Shown: positions 1-7,974 of the stretch, one piece after another | Numbering within the stretch: the stretch's first letter is position 1 | Layout: every line of letters starts with the position of its first letter | Assembly (NCBI RefSeq): GCF_009498215.1 | Contig: NZ_CP043498.1 | Span: forward strand, 2,758,501-2,822,500 | Direction of reading: 5' to 3' | DNA from: Rhizobium grahamii | GTDB taxonomy: Bacteria; Pseudomonadota; Alphaproteobacteria; Rhizobiales; Rhizobiaceae | DNA length: 64,000 bases | Position numbers and translations under genes: made by a program | The notes under the pieces: model-generated | Told to the model about the DNA's origin: nothing | Database searches by the model: none | The model's input: the letters and a program-made list of their open reading frames with translations, nothing else

Positions 1-2530
1 TTTCGCCGCGCATGCGGTAGGCATATTCGCCGCCGATATCGAGCGTGGTCGCCAGCAGCGGATCCTTGCCGAAGGCAGAGGTGTGGCGGGCAACGGTCTC
101 TTCGGCGATTGCCGTGAGATCGACGCCCTCGATCATCGTCGCGGTGCCGAAGAAGTACTTGTCGACCAGCTCCTGCTGCAGGCCGATCGCGTCGAAGATC
201 TGACCGCCGCAATAGGACTGATAGGTCGAGATGCCCATCTTCGACATGACCTTGAGGATGCCCTTACCGACCGCCTTGATGTAGCGGTAGACGACTTCGG
301 AGGCGTCCACTTCCTTCGGGAACTCGCCCTTGGCATGCATGTCGAGCAGCGTGTCGAACGCGAGGTAAGGGTTGATCGCTTCGGCGCCATAGCCCGCGAG
401 CAGGCAGAAGTGATGCACTTCGCGCGGCTCGCCGGTCTCGACGACGAGGCCAACCGAGGTGCGCAGACCCTTGCGGATCAGGTGGTGGTGCACGGCAGCC
501 GTCGCGAGCAGCGCCGGGATCGCGATACGGTCCGGTCCGATCTGGCGGTCGGAGAGAACGATGATGTTGTAGCCGCCCTTGACCGCCGCTTCCGCACGCT
601 CACAGAGGCGATCAAGCATCTCGGGCATGCCTTCGGCGCCACGCTCGACATCATAGGTGAAGTCGAGCGTCTTGGTGTCGAAGCGGTCTTCCGTGTGACC
701 GATCGAGCGGATCTTTTCGAGATCGCCGTTGGTCAGGATCGGCTGACGCACTTCCAGGCGCTTGGCGTTCGCCATGCCGGTGTGGTCGAGAATGTTCGGA
801 CGCGGCCCGATGAAGGACACCAGGCTCATGACCAGCTCTTCGCGGATCGGGTCGATCGGCGGGTTGGTGACCTGCGCGAAGTTCTGCTTGAAATAGGTGT
901 AGAGCAGCTTCGACTTCTCGGACATCGCCGAGATCGGCGTATCGGTGCCCATAGAGCCCACGGCTTCCTGGCCCGTCGTCGCCATCGGCGACATCAGAAT
1001 CTTGGTGTCTTCGGTGGTGTAACCGAAGGCCTGCTGGCGGTTGAGCAGCGACACGTCGCGGCGCAGCGCGCGCGGTTCGACCGGCTTCAGGTCCTCAAGG
1101 ATCAGCTGCGTGCGATCCAGCCAGTTGCGGTAGGGATGCTTGGTCGCAAGTTCTGTCTTCAGCTCCTCGTCGGAGATGATCTTGCCTTGCTCCATGTCGA
1201 TGAGCAGCATCTTGCCCGGCTGCAGGCGCCACTTCTTGACGATGTCCTCCTCGGCCACCGGCAGCGTGCCGGCTTCCGAAGCGAGAATGACGCGGTCGTC
1301 GGAGGTGACGAGATAGCGGGCCGGACGCAGACCGTTGCGGTCGAGCGTCGCGCCGATCTGCTTGCCATCGGTGAAGGCAACGGCCGCCGGCCCATCCCAC
1401 GGCTCCATCAGGGCGGCGTGATATTCGTAGAACGCCTTGCGATCGGCAGCCATCGACTGGTTGCCAGCCCAGGCTTCCGGGATCAGCATCATCACGGCAT
1501 GCGCCATGGAGTAGCCGCCGCGCACGAGGAACTCGAGCGCGTTGTCGAAGCAGGCCGTATCCGACTGACCTTCGTAGGAGATCGGCCAGAGCTTCGAGAT
1601 GTCCTCGCCGAAGAGCGGCGAAGACACGGACGCCTGGCGTGCCGCCATCCAGTTGACGTTGGAGCGCAGCGTGTTGATTTCGCCGTTGTGGGCGACCATG
1701 CGGTATGGGTGCGCCAGCTTCCACGATGGGAAGGTGTTGGTCGAGAAGCGCTGGTGCACGAGGGCAACCGCGCTTTCGAAACGCGGATCCGACAGGTCCT
1801 TGTAATAGGCGCCGACCTGATAAGCCAGGAACATGCCCTTGTAGACGATCGTCGCCGACGACAGCGACACCGGGTAGAAGTGGCTCTCCTCGCCATCGAA
1901 CTCGTCATAGATGCGGTTCGAGATCACCTTGCGCAGCGTGAAGAGGCGGCGTTCGAATTCATCGGTCGTCGCGGCGTTCTCGCCGGCGCCGATGAAGATC
2001 TGACAGTGATGCGGTTCGGTCGCGGCGATATCCGGCGCCTTGGAGAGCGACGAATTGTCGACCGGCACATCGCGGAAGCCAAGCAGAACCTGACCTTCCT
2101 CGGCGATGACGTCGTGCATCACCTTCTTGAAATGCTCGATCTGCTTTTCGTCGCGCGGCATGAAGATATGACCGACGCCGTACTCGCCGGCCTTCGGCAG
2201 GGTGATGCCCTGCTTGGCCATTTCCTCGCGGAAGAAACGGTCCGGGATCTGCACGAGGATACCCGCACCATCGCCCATCAGCGGATCGGCGCCGACAGCA
2301 CCGCGGTGCGTCAGGTTCTCGAGAATGAAAAGACCGTCGCGAACGATCTGGTGCGACTTCTGGCCCTTCATGTGGGCGACAAAGCCGACGCCGCAGGCAT
2401 CGTGCTCGTTGCGCGGGTCGTAGAGCCCCTGCTTTTGCGGCAGGCCGGAGGCGAATTTACGCGTATTGGCCGTCGCGCTAGCCGTTGCTGCTGCGAACTG
2501 GTCAAAACCCGTGGATGGCGTCTTCGTCAT
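1..2530 (-). CDS. gltB: Glutamate synthase large subunit, N-terminal 843 residues (cut by window edge)
   Basis: Ferredoxin/NADPH-type GOGAT large chain, which makes two glutamates from glutamine and 2-oxoglutarate. The reverse-strand frame stays open from 2530 to base 1 and leaves the window without a stop. A short propeptide is followed by YDPRNEHDACGVGF; Cys46 is the expected N-terminal nucleophile of the class II amidotransferase domain after cleavage. Further on are typical GltB stretches (HQRFSTNTFPSW, AHNGEINTLRSN, RNGLRPARY) and the start of the central domain. Two in-frame ATGs (2533 and 2530) follow AGGAGG; the second has the better spacing of 5 bases and is chosen. gltD should lie beyond the left edge. 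The large open frame on the opposite strand is a shadow. Confidence 0.97.
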   Translation of the reverse strand, partial: MTKTPSTGFDQFAAATASATANTRKFASGLPQKQGLYDPRNEHDACGVGFVAHMKGQKSHQIVRDGLFILENLTHRGAVGADPLMGDGAGILVQIPDRFFREEMAKQGITLPKAGEYGVGHIFMPRDEKQIEHFKKVMHDVIAEEGQVLLGFRDVPVDNSSLSKAPDIAATEPHHCQIFIGAGENAATTDEFERRLFTLRKVISNRIYDEFDGEESHFYPVSLSSATIVYKGMFLAYQVGAYYKDLSDPRFESAVALVHQRFSTNTFPSWKLAHPYRMVAHNGEINTLRSNVNWMAARQASVSSPLFGEDISKLWPISYEGQSDTACFDNALEFLVRGGYSMAHAVMMLIPEAWAGNQSMAADRKAFYEYHAALMEPWDGPAAVAFTDGKQIGATLDRNGLRPARYLVTSDDRVILASEAGTLPVAEEDIVKKWRLQPGKMLLIDMEQGKIISDEELKTELATKHPYRNWLDRTQLILEDLKPVEPRALRRDVSLLNRQQAFGYTTEDTKILMSPMATTGQEAVGSMGTDTPISAMSEKSKLLYTYFKQNFAQVTNPPIDPIREELVMSLVSFIGPRPNILDHTGMANAKRLEVRQPILTNGDLEKIRSIGHTEDRFDTKTLDFTYDVERGAEGMPEMLDRLCERAEAAVKGGYNIIVLSDRQIGPDRIAIPALLATAAVHHHLIRKGLRTSVGLVVETGEPREVHHFCLLAGYGAEAINPYLAFDTLLDMHAKGEFPKEVDASEVVYRYIKAVGKGILKVMSKMGISTYQSYCGGQIFDAIGLQQELVDKYFFGTATMIEGVDLTAIAEETVARHTSAFGKDPLLATTLDIGGEYAYRMRGE

Positions 2531-3074
2531 CATTCCCTCCTGTCAGAGCCCGCGGGGCTGCGGGCGGCTTCTTGTCATGCGCCGTCCCTGATCCTAGGTT
2601 CGACGCGTGACAGCGCTGTTGCACTAATTCGAAGATCCGGTCGCCGGCGGCAGGCTTTCCAGGGAAAGCAACCGTTGCGCTACCGCGCCTGCCATCCGCC
2701 TCCGCACGCGGGCATTTGCCCGCTTTTGAAGAACTATAGCGTGAAACCCCACGAGTGTAAGGTTTTTTGGCGCCTCTTCGGCCGTCGCGGCCAAAATAGG
2801 ACAGCAACCCTGTCCTAATTCCATTGATCTATGCCAGAAACATCCTGCCTGCGCAAGAGTGCAGATTCAAAAAATCGGCGATTTGTGATACAATGTTGCG
2901 CTATATAGCTATCATCGCGAAACAAAATTACGAGTTTACGCACTATTTTGTTTATTGATTGCCGAGGTCAATTTTTGTGATGGATTCCACGCTGCCTCTT
3001 TGACCGGCGGGGGCGATGGCGTAAGGTCGCCGCCCAAACCTCATCCTCATCATATCTCATCCGGTCTCTTTTCC
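2531..3074. other. Divergent intergenic region between gltB and the aldolase gene
   Basis: About 540 bases with no convincing gene. The half nearest gltB is GC-rich; from about 2820 to 2960 the sequence becomes clearly AT-rich and includes a perfect 10-base palindrome (GCTATATAGC, 2900-2909). Promoters for both divergent genes are expected here, but I see no -35/-10 pair good enough to call. Confidence 0.5.
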
Positions 3075-4124
3075 ATGTATTTTGCATCCGACAACTGGGC
3101 AGGCGCCCATCGTTCCATCGCCGAACGCCTGCTCAAGGAATCCGACGGCTTTGCCGCGGCCTATGGCGCAAGCGATCTCGATCGACGTGTCGAGCGGCGC
3201 TTCGCCGAAATCTTCGAGCGCGAGGTGACCGTCCTTTTCGTCGGGACCGGCACGGCGGCGAACTCGCTGTCGCTGGCAAGCGTCCAGCGTCCGGGCGGCA
3301 TCACCTTCTGCCATTCGGAAGCACATGTGATTGCCGACGAATGCGGCGCTCCCGACTTCTTCAGTGGCGCCCGCCTCATCGGCGTTCCTGGCCTCGAAGG
3401 AAAGATCGATCCGGAAAAGCTCAAGGAGAAAATTGCAGCTTTCCCGCAGACGGCCATTCAGCACGGACGCGCAACGGCAGTGACGATCACCCAGGCGACG
3501 GAAGCCGGAACGGTCTACAGCCTGTCCGAGATCGACGAGATCGCCGAGATCGCAAGGAAGGACAAGCTGCCTCTTCATATGGACGGCGCTCGCTTTGCCA
3601 ACGCCCTTGTCTCCCTCGGCGTCAGCCCGGCCGAGATGACGTGGAAGCGCGGCATCGACATGCTGTCCTTCGGTGGGACGAAGAACGGCTGCTGGTGCGC
3701 GGAAGCGATCATCTTCTTCAATCCGGATAAGGCGACGGAAATGCCATTCATCCGCAAGCGCGCAGCCCAGCTATTCTCGAAGTCGCGCTTCATCGCGGCC
3801 CAGTTCGACGCCTATCTCGAAAATGATCTCTGGCTCGATCTTGCCCGCCATGCGAACAGCATGTCCGATCGCCTGCGATCCGGCATCAAGGCAAGCAACG
3901 CATCTCGCCTCGCATGGCCAACCTCGGCCAATGAAGTCTTCGCCGTCATTCCGAAAAGTGCCGCGAAAACGGCAGAGGAAGAGGGCGCCAAGTTCTATGC
4001 CTGGCCGGTACCGCCGGCAACGCCCGATCTCGTCGGGCCAGACGAAACGCTGGTCCGGCTGGTCACCAGCTTTGCCACCAGCGAGGCAGATGTCGAAAGT
4101 TTCCTTGGCTGCCTCGCGGGCTGA
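3075..4124 (+). CDS. Low-specificity L-threonine aldolase family protein
   Basis: PLP-dependent beta-eliminating lyase of the threonine aldolase family, splitting L-threonine or allo-threonine into glycine and acetaldehyde. The PLP lysine is in SFGGTKNG, and the cofactor aspartate is in LHMDGARFANAL. The ATG at 3075 (MYFASDNWAGAH) is chosen because family members begin at this motif. The frame is open upstream to 2955, but that extension is low-complexity and unlike the family. No strong ribosome binding site precedes either start. The product is 349 residues, normal for the family. It converges on a tiny reverse-strand gene 10 bases downstream. Confidence 0.88.
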   Translation: MYFASDNWAGAHRSIAERLLKESDGFAAAYGASDLDRRVERRFAEIFEREVTVLFVGTGTAANSLSLASVQRPGGITFCHSEAHVIADECGAPDFFSGARLIGVPGLEGKIDPEKLKEKIAAFPQTAIQHGRATAVTITQATEAGTVYSLSEIDEIAEIARKDKLPLHMDGARFANALVSLGVSPAEMTWKRGIDMLSFGGTKNGCWCAEAIIFFNPDKATEMPFIRKRAAQLFSKSRFIAAQFDAYLENDLWLDLARHANSMSDRLRSGIKASNASRLAWPTSANEVFAVIPKSAAKTAEEEGAKFYAWPVPPATPDLVGPDETLVRLVTSFATSEADVESFLGCLAG

Positions 4125-4134
4125 GATATCGGGC

Positions 4135-4263
4135 TCAGTTTTGATGGCCCGTGACGGCGGATTGCGGCTTGCCGCTATCCGCCGTTGTCCCGTCGTGGCC
4201 CGCCACGACGATCAGCATCACACAGGCAACCAGCCCGGATACGAAGAGTACACCATACGTCAT
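4135..4263 (-). CDS. Small predicted membrane protein, 42 residues
   Basis: A 43-codon frame preceded by AAGGAGA about 8 bases before the ATG. The product has one hydrophobic segment at about residues 4-21 (GVLFVSGLVACVMLIVV) followed by a polar, Gly/Ser/Thr-rich tail. This looks like a single-pass inner-membrane peptide with its tail outside. I do not recognise a family. Support comes from the ribosome binding site, the clean membrane segment and the otherwise empty gap. Confidence 0.6.
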   Translation of the reverse strand: MTYGVLFVSGLVACVMLIVVAGHDGTTADSGKPQSAVTGHQN

Positions 4264-4514
4264 CGGTCCGTTCTCCTTGCCCCGAAGATCGACCATGGGA
4301 TGAGCGACACTAGGCCCGAACCTAACCAGATACCTAAGTGATACGGTTGAGGGCGTATTAAGATGGTAAGCGGGCGATTAACTTTTAAATGAGACTACGA
4401 ACGAAAATTGCGCGAAGAAGAAGCCTTGTTGCGCTAATCTGCCGCACGCACCGCCGTTAACTAGCCGCAACGCCGAGGCTGCGCTACCACAAGCCCCGAT
4501 ACCGGAAGACGACA

Positions 4515-5012
4515 ATGGAAATCCGCCCCGAACAGCCGAATGACACCGCCGCGATCCGCGAGATCACAAAGGCGGCCTTCGCGCCGATGGCGTACAGCAG
4601 TCAGACAGAGGCGGAAATCGTCGACGCTCTGCGCAGGGCGGATGTCCTGACAATCTCGCTCGTCGCAGTCGACGATGGCAGCATCGTCGGACACGTCGCC
4701 TTCTCGCCCGTCACGATCGATGGCCGAGAAATGGGCTGGTATGGCCTTGGCCCGGTCTCCGTCCGGCCCGACCGCCAGAAGGAGGGCATCGGCGGAAAGC
4801 TCATTCGGCATGGCCTGTCGCAGCTGAAGAAGATGGGTGCAATGGGCTGTGTCGTTCTCGGCGATCCCGGCTACTACCAGCGCTTCGGCTTCGAGAACGA
4901 CGATGCCTTGATCTTCGAGGGCGTGCCTGCGGAGTATTTCATGCGGCTAAGGTTCGGCGGTCCTCTGCCGGCTGGAAAGGTCAATTACCACGACGGCTTC
5001 AACGCCACCTAG
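4515..5012 (+). CDS. GNAT family N-acetyltransferase (YhbS-like)
   Basis: A 165-residue single-domain acetyltransferase. Strand 4 and the acetyl-CoA loop are recognisable as LGPVSVRPDRQKEGIGGKLI, matching the R/Q-x-x-G-x-G/A signature at about residues 85-96. LGDPGYYQRFGF is typical of the YhbS subgroup, which acts on unknown small substrates. A purine-rich GGAAGACGA lies just before the ATG. It stands alone between a divergent small gene and a convergent LysR gene. Confidence 0.85.
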   Translation: MEIRPEQPNDTAAIREITKAAFAPMAYSSQTEAEIVDALRRADVLTISLVAVDDGSIVGHVAFSPVTIDGREMGWYGLGPVSVRPDRQKEGIGGKLIRHGLSQLKKMGAMGCVVLGDPGYYQRFGFENDDALIFEGVPAEYFMRLRFGGPLPAGKVNYHDGFNAT

Positions 5013-5060
5013 TCCGAGGCGGGCTCCTCGCGAGCTCAAGGCGTCACCGCGCCCCGCGCC

Positions 5061-5918
5061 TCACGCGCTGGACCCCAGTCGACGTACCTTGCCGAGGATA
5101 TCTTCCGACAGCGCCGACACCAGCGTTTGATCAGCCCCCTTGCGTGGCACCAGCACGAATTCCACGTCCTCGAGGATGGGAAGCCTGTCGCGTCCGATCT
5201 CCTTCAGGCCCGATGGCGCCATGCTGCGCGGCTGCACCAGCACACCCATCCCCGCCCGCGCTGCCGCCGTCAGCCCGCTGAGACTGCCGCAAGTGCAAAC
5301 GATCCGCCAGGCGATCTGGCTTCGCCCCAGCGCTTCGAGCGCAATGCTGCGGGTCACACTCGGCGGCGGAAAGGCGATCAGCGGCAAAGGCCCGCCACTC
5401 AGCACATGATCCGGATCGCGCGCCAGCCAGACCAGCGGTTCGCGATAGACCAGCCGGCCGCGCGCATCGCCCAGCCGGCGCTTCGCCAACACGAGATCGA
5501 TCTCGCCATTGTCCTGCATCTCGTAAAGCGTCCCCGACAGCGCCACCGTCAGCTCCAGATCGACCGATGGGTGAGAGCGAACGAAATCCTCGAGCACCGC
5601 CGGAAGCTGGCTGGTCACGAAGTCTTCCGAAACGCCGAGCCGCAGATTGCCGCGCAGGTTCTGCCCCTTGAATTGCGACTGCACCTGCGCTTCGATCGCC
5701 AACATCGCCCGCGCATGGCTGAGCAGCGCTTCCCCGTCCGTCGTCAAAACCACCTTGTGGGTATCGCGGGCCAGCAACCGCCGTCCAACCACGCTTTCCA
5801 GCCGCTGGATGTGCTGACTGACGGTCGATTGGCCAAGGCCCAACCGCTCGGCGGCGAGCGTGAAACTGCCCATCTGCTCGACGGCCACGAAACTGCGCAA
5901 CTGTGTCAGGTCAAGCAT
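5061..5918 (-). CDS. LysR family transcriptional regulator
   Basis: 285 residues. The N-terminal winged helix-turn-helix (LTQLRSFVAVEQMGSFTLAAERLGLGQSTVSQHIQRLE, with two short breaks in the family consensus) is followed by a LysR effector-binding domain from about residue 88. It is divergent from the BASS-type transporter gene and shares a 93-base intergenic region with inverted repeats, so it most likely controls that transporter and itself. The ligand is unknown. Confidence 0.93.
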   Translation of the reverse strand: MLDLTQLRSFVAVEQMGSFTLAAERLGLGQSTVSQHIQRLESVVGRRLLARDTHKVVLTTDGEALLSHARAMLAIEAQVQSQFKGQNLRGNLRLGVSEDFVTSQLPAVLEDFVRSHPSVDLELTVALSGTLYEMQDNGEIDLVLAKRRLGDARGRLVYREPLVWLARDPDHVLSGGPLPLIAFPPPSVTRSIALEALGRSQIAWRIVCTCGSLSGLTAAARAGMGVLVQPRSMAPSGLKEIGRDRLPILEDVEFVLVPRKGADQTLVSALSEDILGKVRRLGSSA

Positions 5919-5932
5919 AACCTATCCGGAAG

Positions 5933-5967
5933 TATGATAACTGTTATTCCTTGCATCGCGTATCATA
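5933..5967. promoter_or_regulatory. Candidate LysR operator: nested palindromes
   Basis: In the gap between the divergent LysR and transporter genes lies a perfect 11-base palindrome ATAACTGTTAT (5937-5947). A larger inverted repeat has half sites TATGATA (5933-5939) and TATCATA (5961-5967). LysR proteins usually bind an interrupted dyad next to the divergent promoter. The assignment to this regulator is inference from position. Confidence 0.5.
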
Positions 5968-6011
5968 ATGGAAGAAATACCAATTATCTACTGATCCCGA
6001 TGAGTTACGCC

Positions 6012-7016
6012 ATGCGCCGCTTTTTGCCCGATACGTTCACGATCCTTCTGGTCTGCACTGTCATCATAGCCTCGATCCTGCCCGCTCAAGGCACGTTCGC
6101 AGGCTATTTCGGCATAGCGACGAACCTCGCTGTTGCCCTCCTTTTCTTCCTGCACGGCGCGCGCCTGTCGCGTGATGTCGTGATTGCCGGCCTGCTGCAC
6201 TGGCGGCTGCATCTCGCCATCCTGCTGACGACCTTCGGGCTTTTCCCCATCCTCGGCCTCGGCCTCGGTTTCGTGCCGGACTGGATCCTGCCGAAGCCGC
6301 TTTATCTCGGCATCCTCTATCTCTGCGTTCTGCCCTCGACGGTGCAGTCATCGATCGCCTTTACGTCGATCGCGGGCGGCAACGTACCAGCCGCCATCTG
6401 CTCCGCATCGGCATCGAACATCTTCGGCATGTTCCTGACGCCGCTGCTCGTCGGACTGCTCTTCTCGGTCGGCGGTCATGGCGGCTTTTCCTGGGACGTG
6501 CTCGGCCAGATCCTCCTGCAACTGCTACTGCCCTTCATTGTCGGCCAGGCACTGCAGCCATGGATCGGCAAGTGGATCCGCTCGAAGAAGACGCTGCTGA
6601 TGCCCGTCGACCGCGGCTCGATCCTGATGGTCGTCTATCTTGCCTTCAGCAAGGCAGTCGTCGAGGGGCTTTGGCACACCTTCTCGATCGGCGACATCGC
6701 AGCAGTCATCATCGCCGACATGGTTTTGCTTGCGCTCGTCCTCTGCTTCACGATGTTTGGCAGCCGTCTCCTCGGTTTCGACAAGGCTGATGAGATCACC
6801 ATCACCTTCTGCGGCTCGAAGAAGAGCCTGGCGAGCGGCGCACCGATGGCAAGCGTCATCTTTGCCGGCCAGTCGGTCGGCGCAATCGTCCTGCCACTGA
6901 TGCTGTTTCACCAGATCCAGCTGATGGTCTGCGCCGTGATCGCCCAGAAATATGCAACGAAGCACGCTCATCGCATCACCGAAGAGGAAGGCGAGGAAGC
7001 GACAAGCCCGGCCTGA
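6012..7016 (+). CDS. Bile acid:sodium symporter family (BASS / SLC10A7-like) transporter
   Basis: About 334 residues with roughly ten hydrophobic segments, starting MRRFLPDTFTILLVCTVIIA. The stretches LFFLHGARLS, LPSTVQSSIAFTSIAGGN and FCGSKKSLASGAPMA fit the SBF-like (YfeH/SLC10A7) branch, sodium-coupled importers of organic anions. An alternative ATG four codons upstream (6000) is possible; neither has a clear ribosome binding site. It is divergent from a LysR regulator. The substrate cannot be read from sequence. Confidence 0.85.
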   Translation: MRRFLPDTFTILLVCTVIIASILPAQGTFAGYFGIATNLAVALLFFLHGARLSRDVVIAGLLHWRLHLAILLTTFGLFPILGLGLGFVPDWILPKPLYLGILYLCVLPSTVQSSIAFTSIAGGNVPAAICSASASNIFGMFLTPLLVGLLFSVGGHGGFSWDVLGQILLQLLLPFIVGQALQPWIGKWIRSKKTLLMPVDRGSILMVVYLAFSKAVVEGLWHTFSIGDIAAVIIADMVLLALVLCFTMFGSRLLGFDKADEITITFCGSKKSLASGAPMASVIFAGQSVGAIVLPLMLFHQIQLMVCAVIAQKYATKHAHRITEEEGEEATSPA

Positions 7017-7027
7017 CAGCGGACACG

Positions 7028-7054
7028 AAAAAAGCGGCGCTCAACGAGCGCCGC
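7028..7054 (-). terminator. Rho-independent terminator of hsp20
   Basis: On the reverse strand a perfect 9-base-pair stem (GCGGCGCTC with GAGCGCCGC, 3-base loop) is followed by six T. It lies 28 bases after the hsp20 stop codon. Confidence 0.85.
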
Positions 7055-7081
7055 CTGCATGATTGGCCTTGGAAGGACCGA

Positions 7082-7549
7082 TTAGTTGGTGACCTGCGCC
7101 TCGATCGACTTCGGCGCGCTGACCGGCTCGGCCGCAATCGCGATCTTGCGCGGCTTCATGGCTTCCGGAATGCTGCGAAGCAGGTCGATGTGGAGCAGAC
7201 CGTTCTTCAGAGAAGCGGCGGTGACCTCGACATGGTCGGCAAGCTGGAAGCGGCGTTCGAAGGCGCGCTTGGCAATGCCGCGATAGAGGAACTCGCTACC
7301 TTCAGCTTTTTCTTCGCTCTTCTCACCCTTGATGGTCAGAGCGTGAGCCTGCGACTCGATGGAAATCTCGGTTTCATCGAAGCCGGCGACGGCCATGGTG
7401 ATGCGATAGGTGTTCTCGCCGGTACGCTCGATGTTGTAAGGCGGATAGGTCTGGCCCTGGTCAGGCTGACCGAGACTGTCGAGCATGGTGAAGAGGCGGT
7501 CGAAACCGACGGTGGAACGGTAAAGGGGAGAGAAGTCTACGTGACGCAT
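7082..7549 (-). CDS. Small heat shock protein, Hsp20/IbpA family
   Basis: 155 residues. It starts MRHVDFSPLYRSTVGFDRLF, the usual opening of rhizobial IbpA-like proteins. The alpha-crystallin domain runs from about residue 38 to 128, including YNIERTGENTYRITMAVAGF and the C-terminal beta strand NGLLHIDL. An ATP-independent holdase that keeps unfolding proteins soluble during heat stress. The ATG follows AGGAGG by 6 bases and sits directly behind a ROSE-type thermometer and an RpoH-type promoter. The reverse frame is open further upstream, but the extension is only the untranslated leader. Confidence 0.95.
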   Translation of the reverse strand: MRHVDFSPLYRSTVGFDRLFTMLDSLGQPDQGQTYPPYNIERTGENTYRITMAVAGFDETEISIESQAHALTIKGEKSEEKAEGSEFLYRGIAKRAFERRFQLADHVEVTAASLKNGLLHIDLLRSIPEAMKPRKIAIAAEPVSAPKSIEAQVTN

Positions 7550-7648
7550 GATGTCCTCCTGAGGAAGCGACGTGTTGCGATAAATGCCCCTGAAACCCCT
7601 TGATCGGCAGCTTCGGGACGGTTCCGCAGGCCCGTTTGGCGCCTGCAG
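7550..7648 (-). ncRNA. ROSE-type RNA thermometer in the hsp20 leader
   Basis: The leader is about 98 nt from the predicted transcript start to the ATG. Its last 30 bases carry the ROSE hallmark: UCGCU (fitting the conserved U(U/C)GCU) a few bases before AGGAGG, arranged to fold as a hairpin that pairs with the ribosome binding site. Upstream GC-rich segments can form the extra stems. In rhizobia such elements block translation at normal temperature and melt on heat shock. Called from motif, length and context; no covariance model could be run. Confidence 0.78.
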
Positions 7649-7652
7649 GAAT

Positions 7653-7682
7653 GAGATGGGGATGGCTTTTCTGCAGTTCAAG
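7653..7682 (-). promoter_or_regulatory. RpoH (sigma-32)-type promoter of hsp20
   Basis: Reverse strand: CTTGAA (7682-7677), 16 bases, then CCCATCTC (7660-7653). This matches the alphaproteobacterial heat-shock consensus (CTTGAA, 15-17 bases, CYTAT-like). Transcription would start near 7648. Confidence 0.65.
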
Positions 7683-7974
7683 ACCCGGCCGAAATGATGG
7701 CCGCCAGCTTGCGTGAACCGCATATGAACGCATGGTTCGGAAGCCGTTCAGGAGGAAGAGAATAGGAATAGTGCCATCGGGTAACACTGTCCCGCTGGCT
7801 GAAGTGTATCGTCCCTTCGTCTTCAGCCCGATCTCCGGCCGGCATTGCGGAACGCCAGTCCCGCATGCCGGTCTTTTTCTTTTGCGACCGGCTGTCCTAA
7901 GGCATTCGGGGAGATTGAACGGCATATTAGTTCATGCTTCAATGGCGACTTCACGATCAGCCATGGAGATACCG

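Noticed and set aside
83..2818. Long forward-strand open frame of 911 codons
   Set aside because: Antisense shadow of gltB. The reverse strand encodes a textbook glutamate synthase; the forward product is Arg/Asp/His-rich without any domain.
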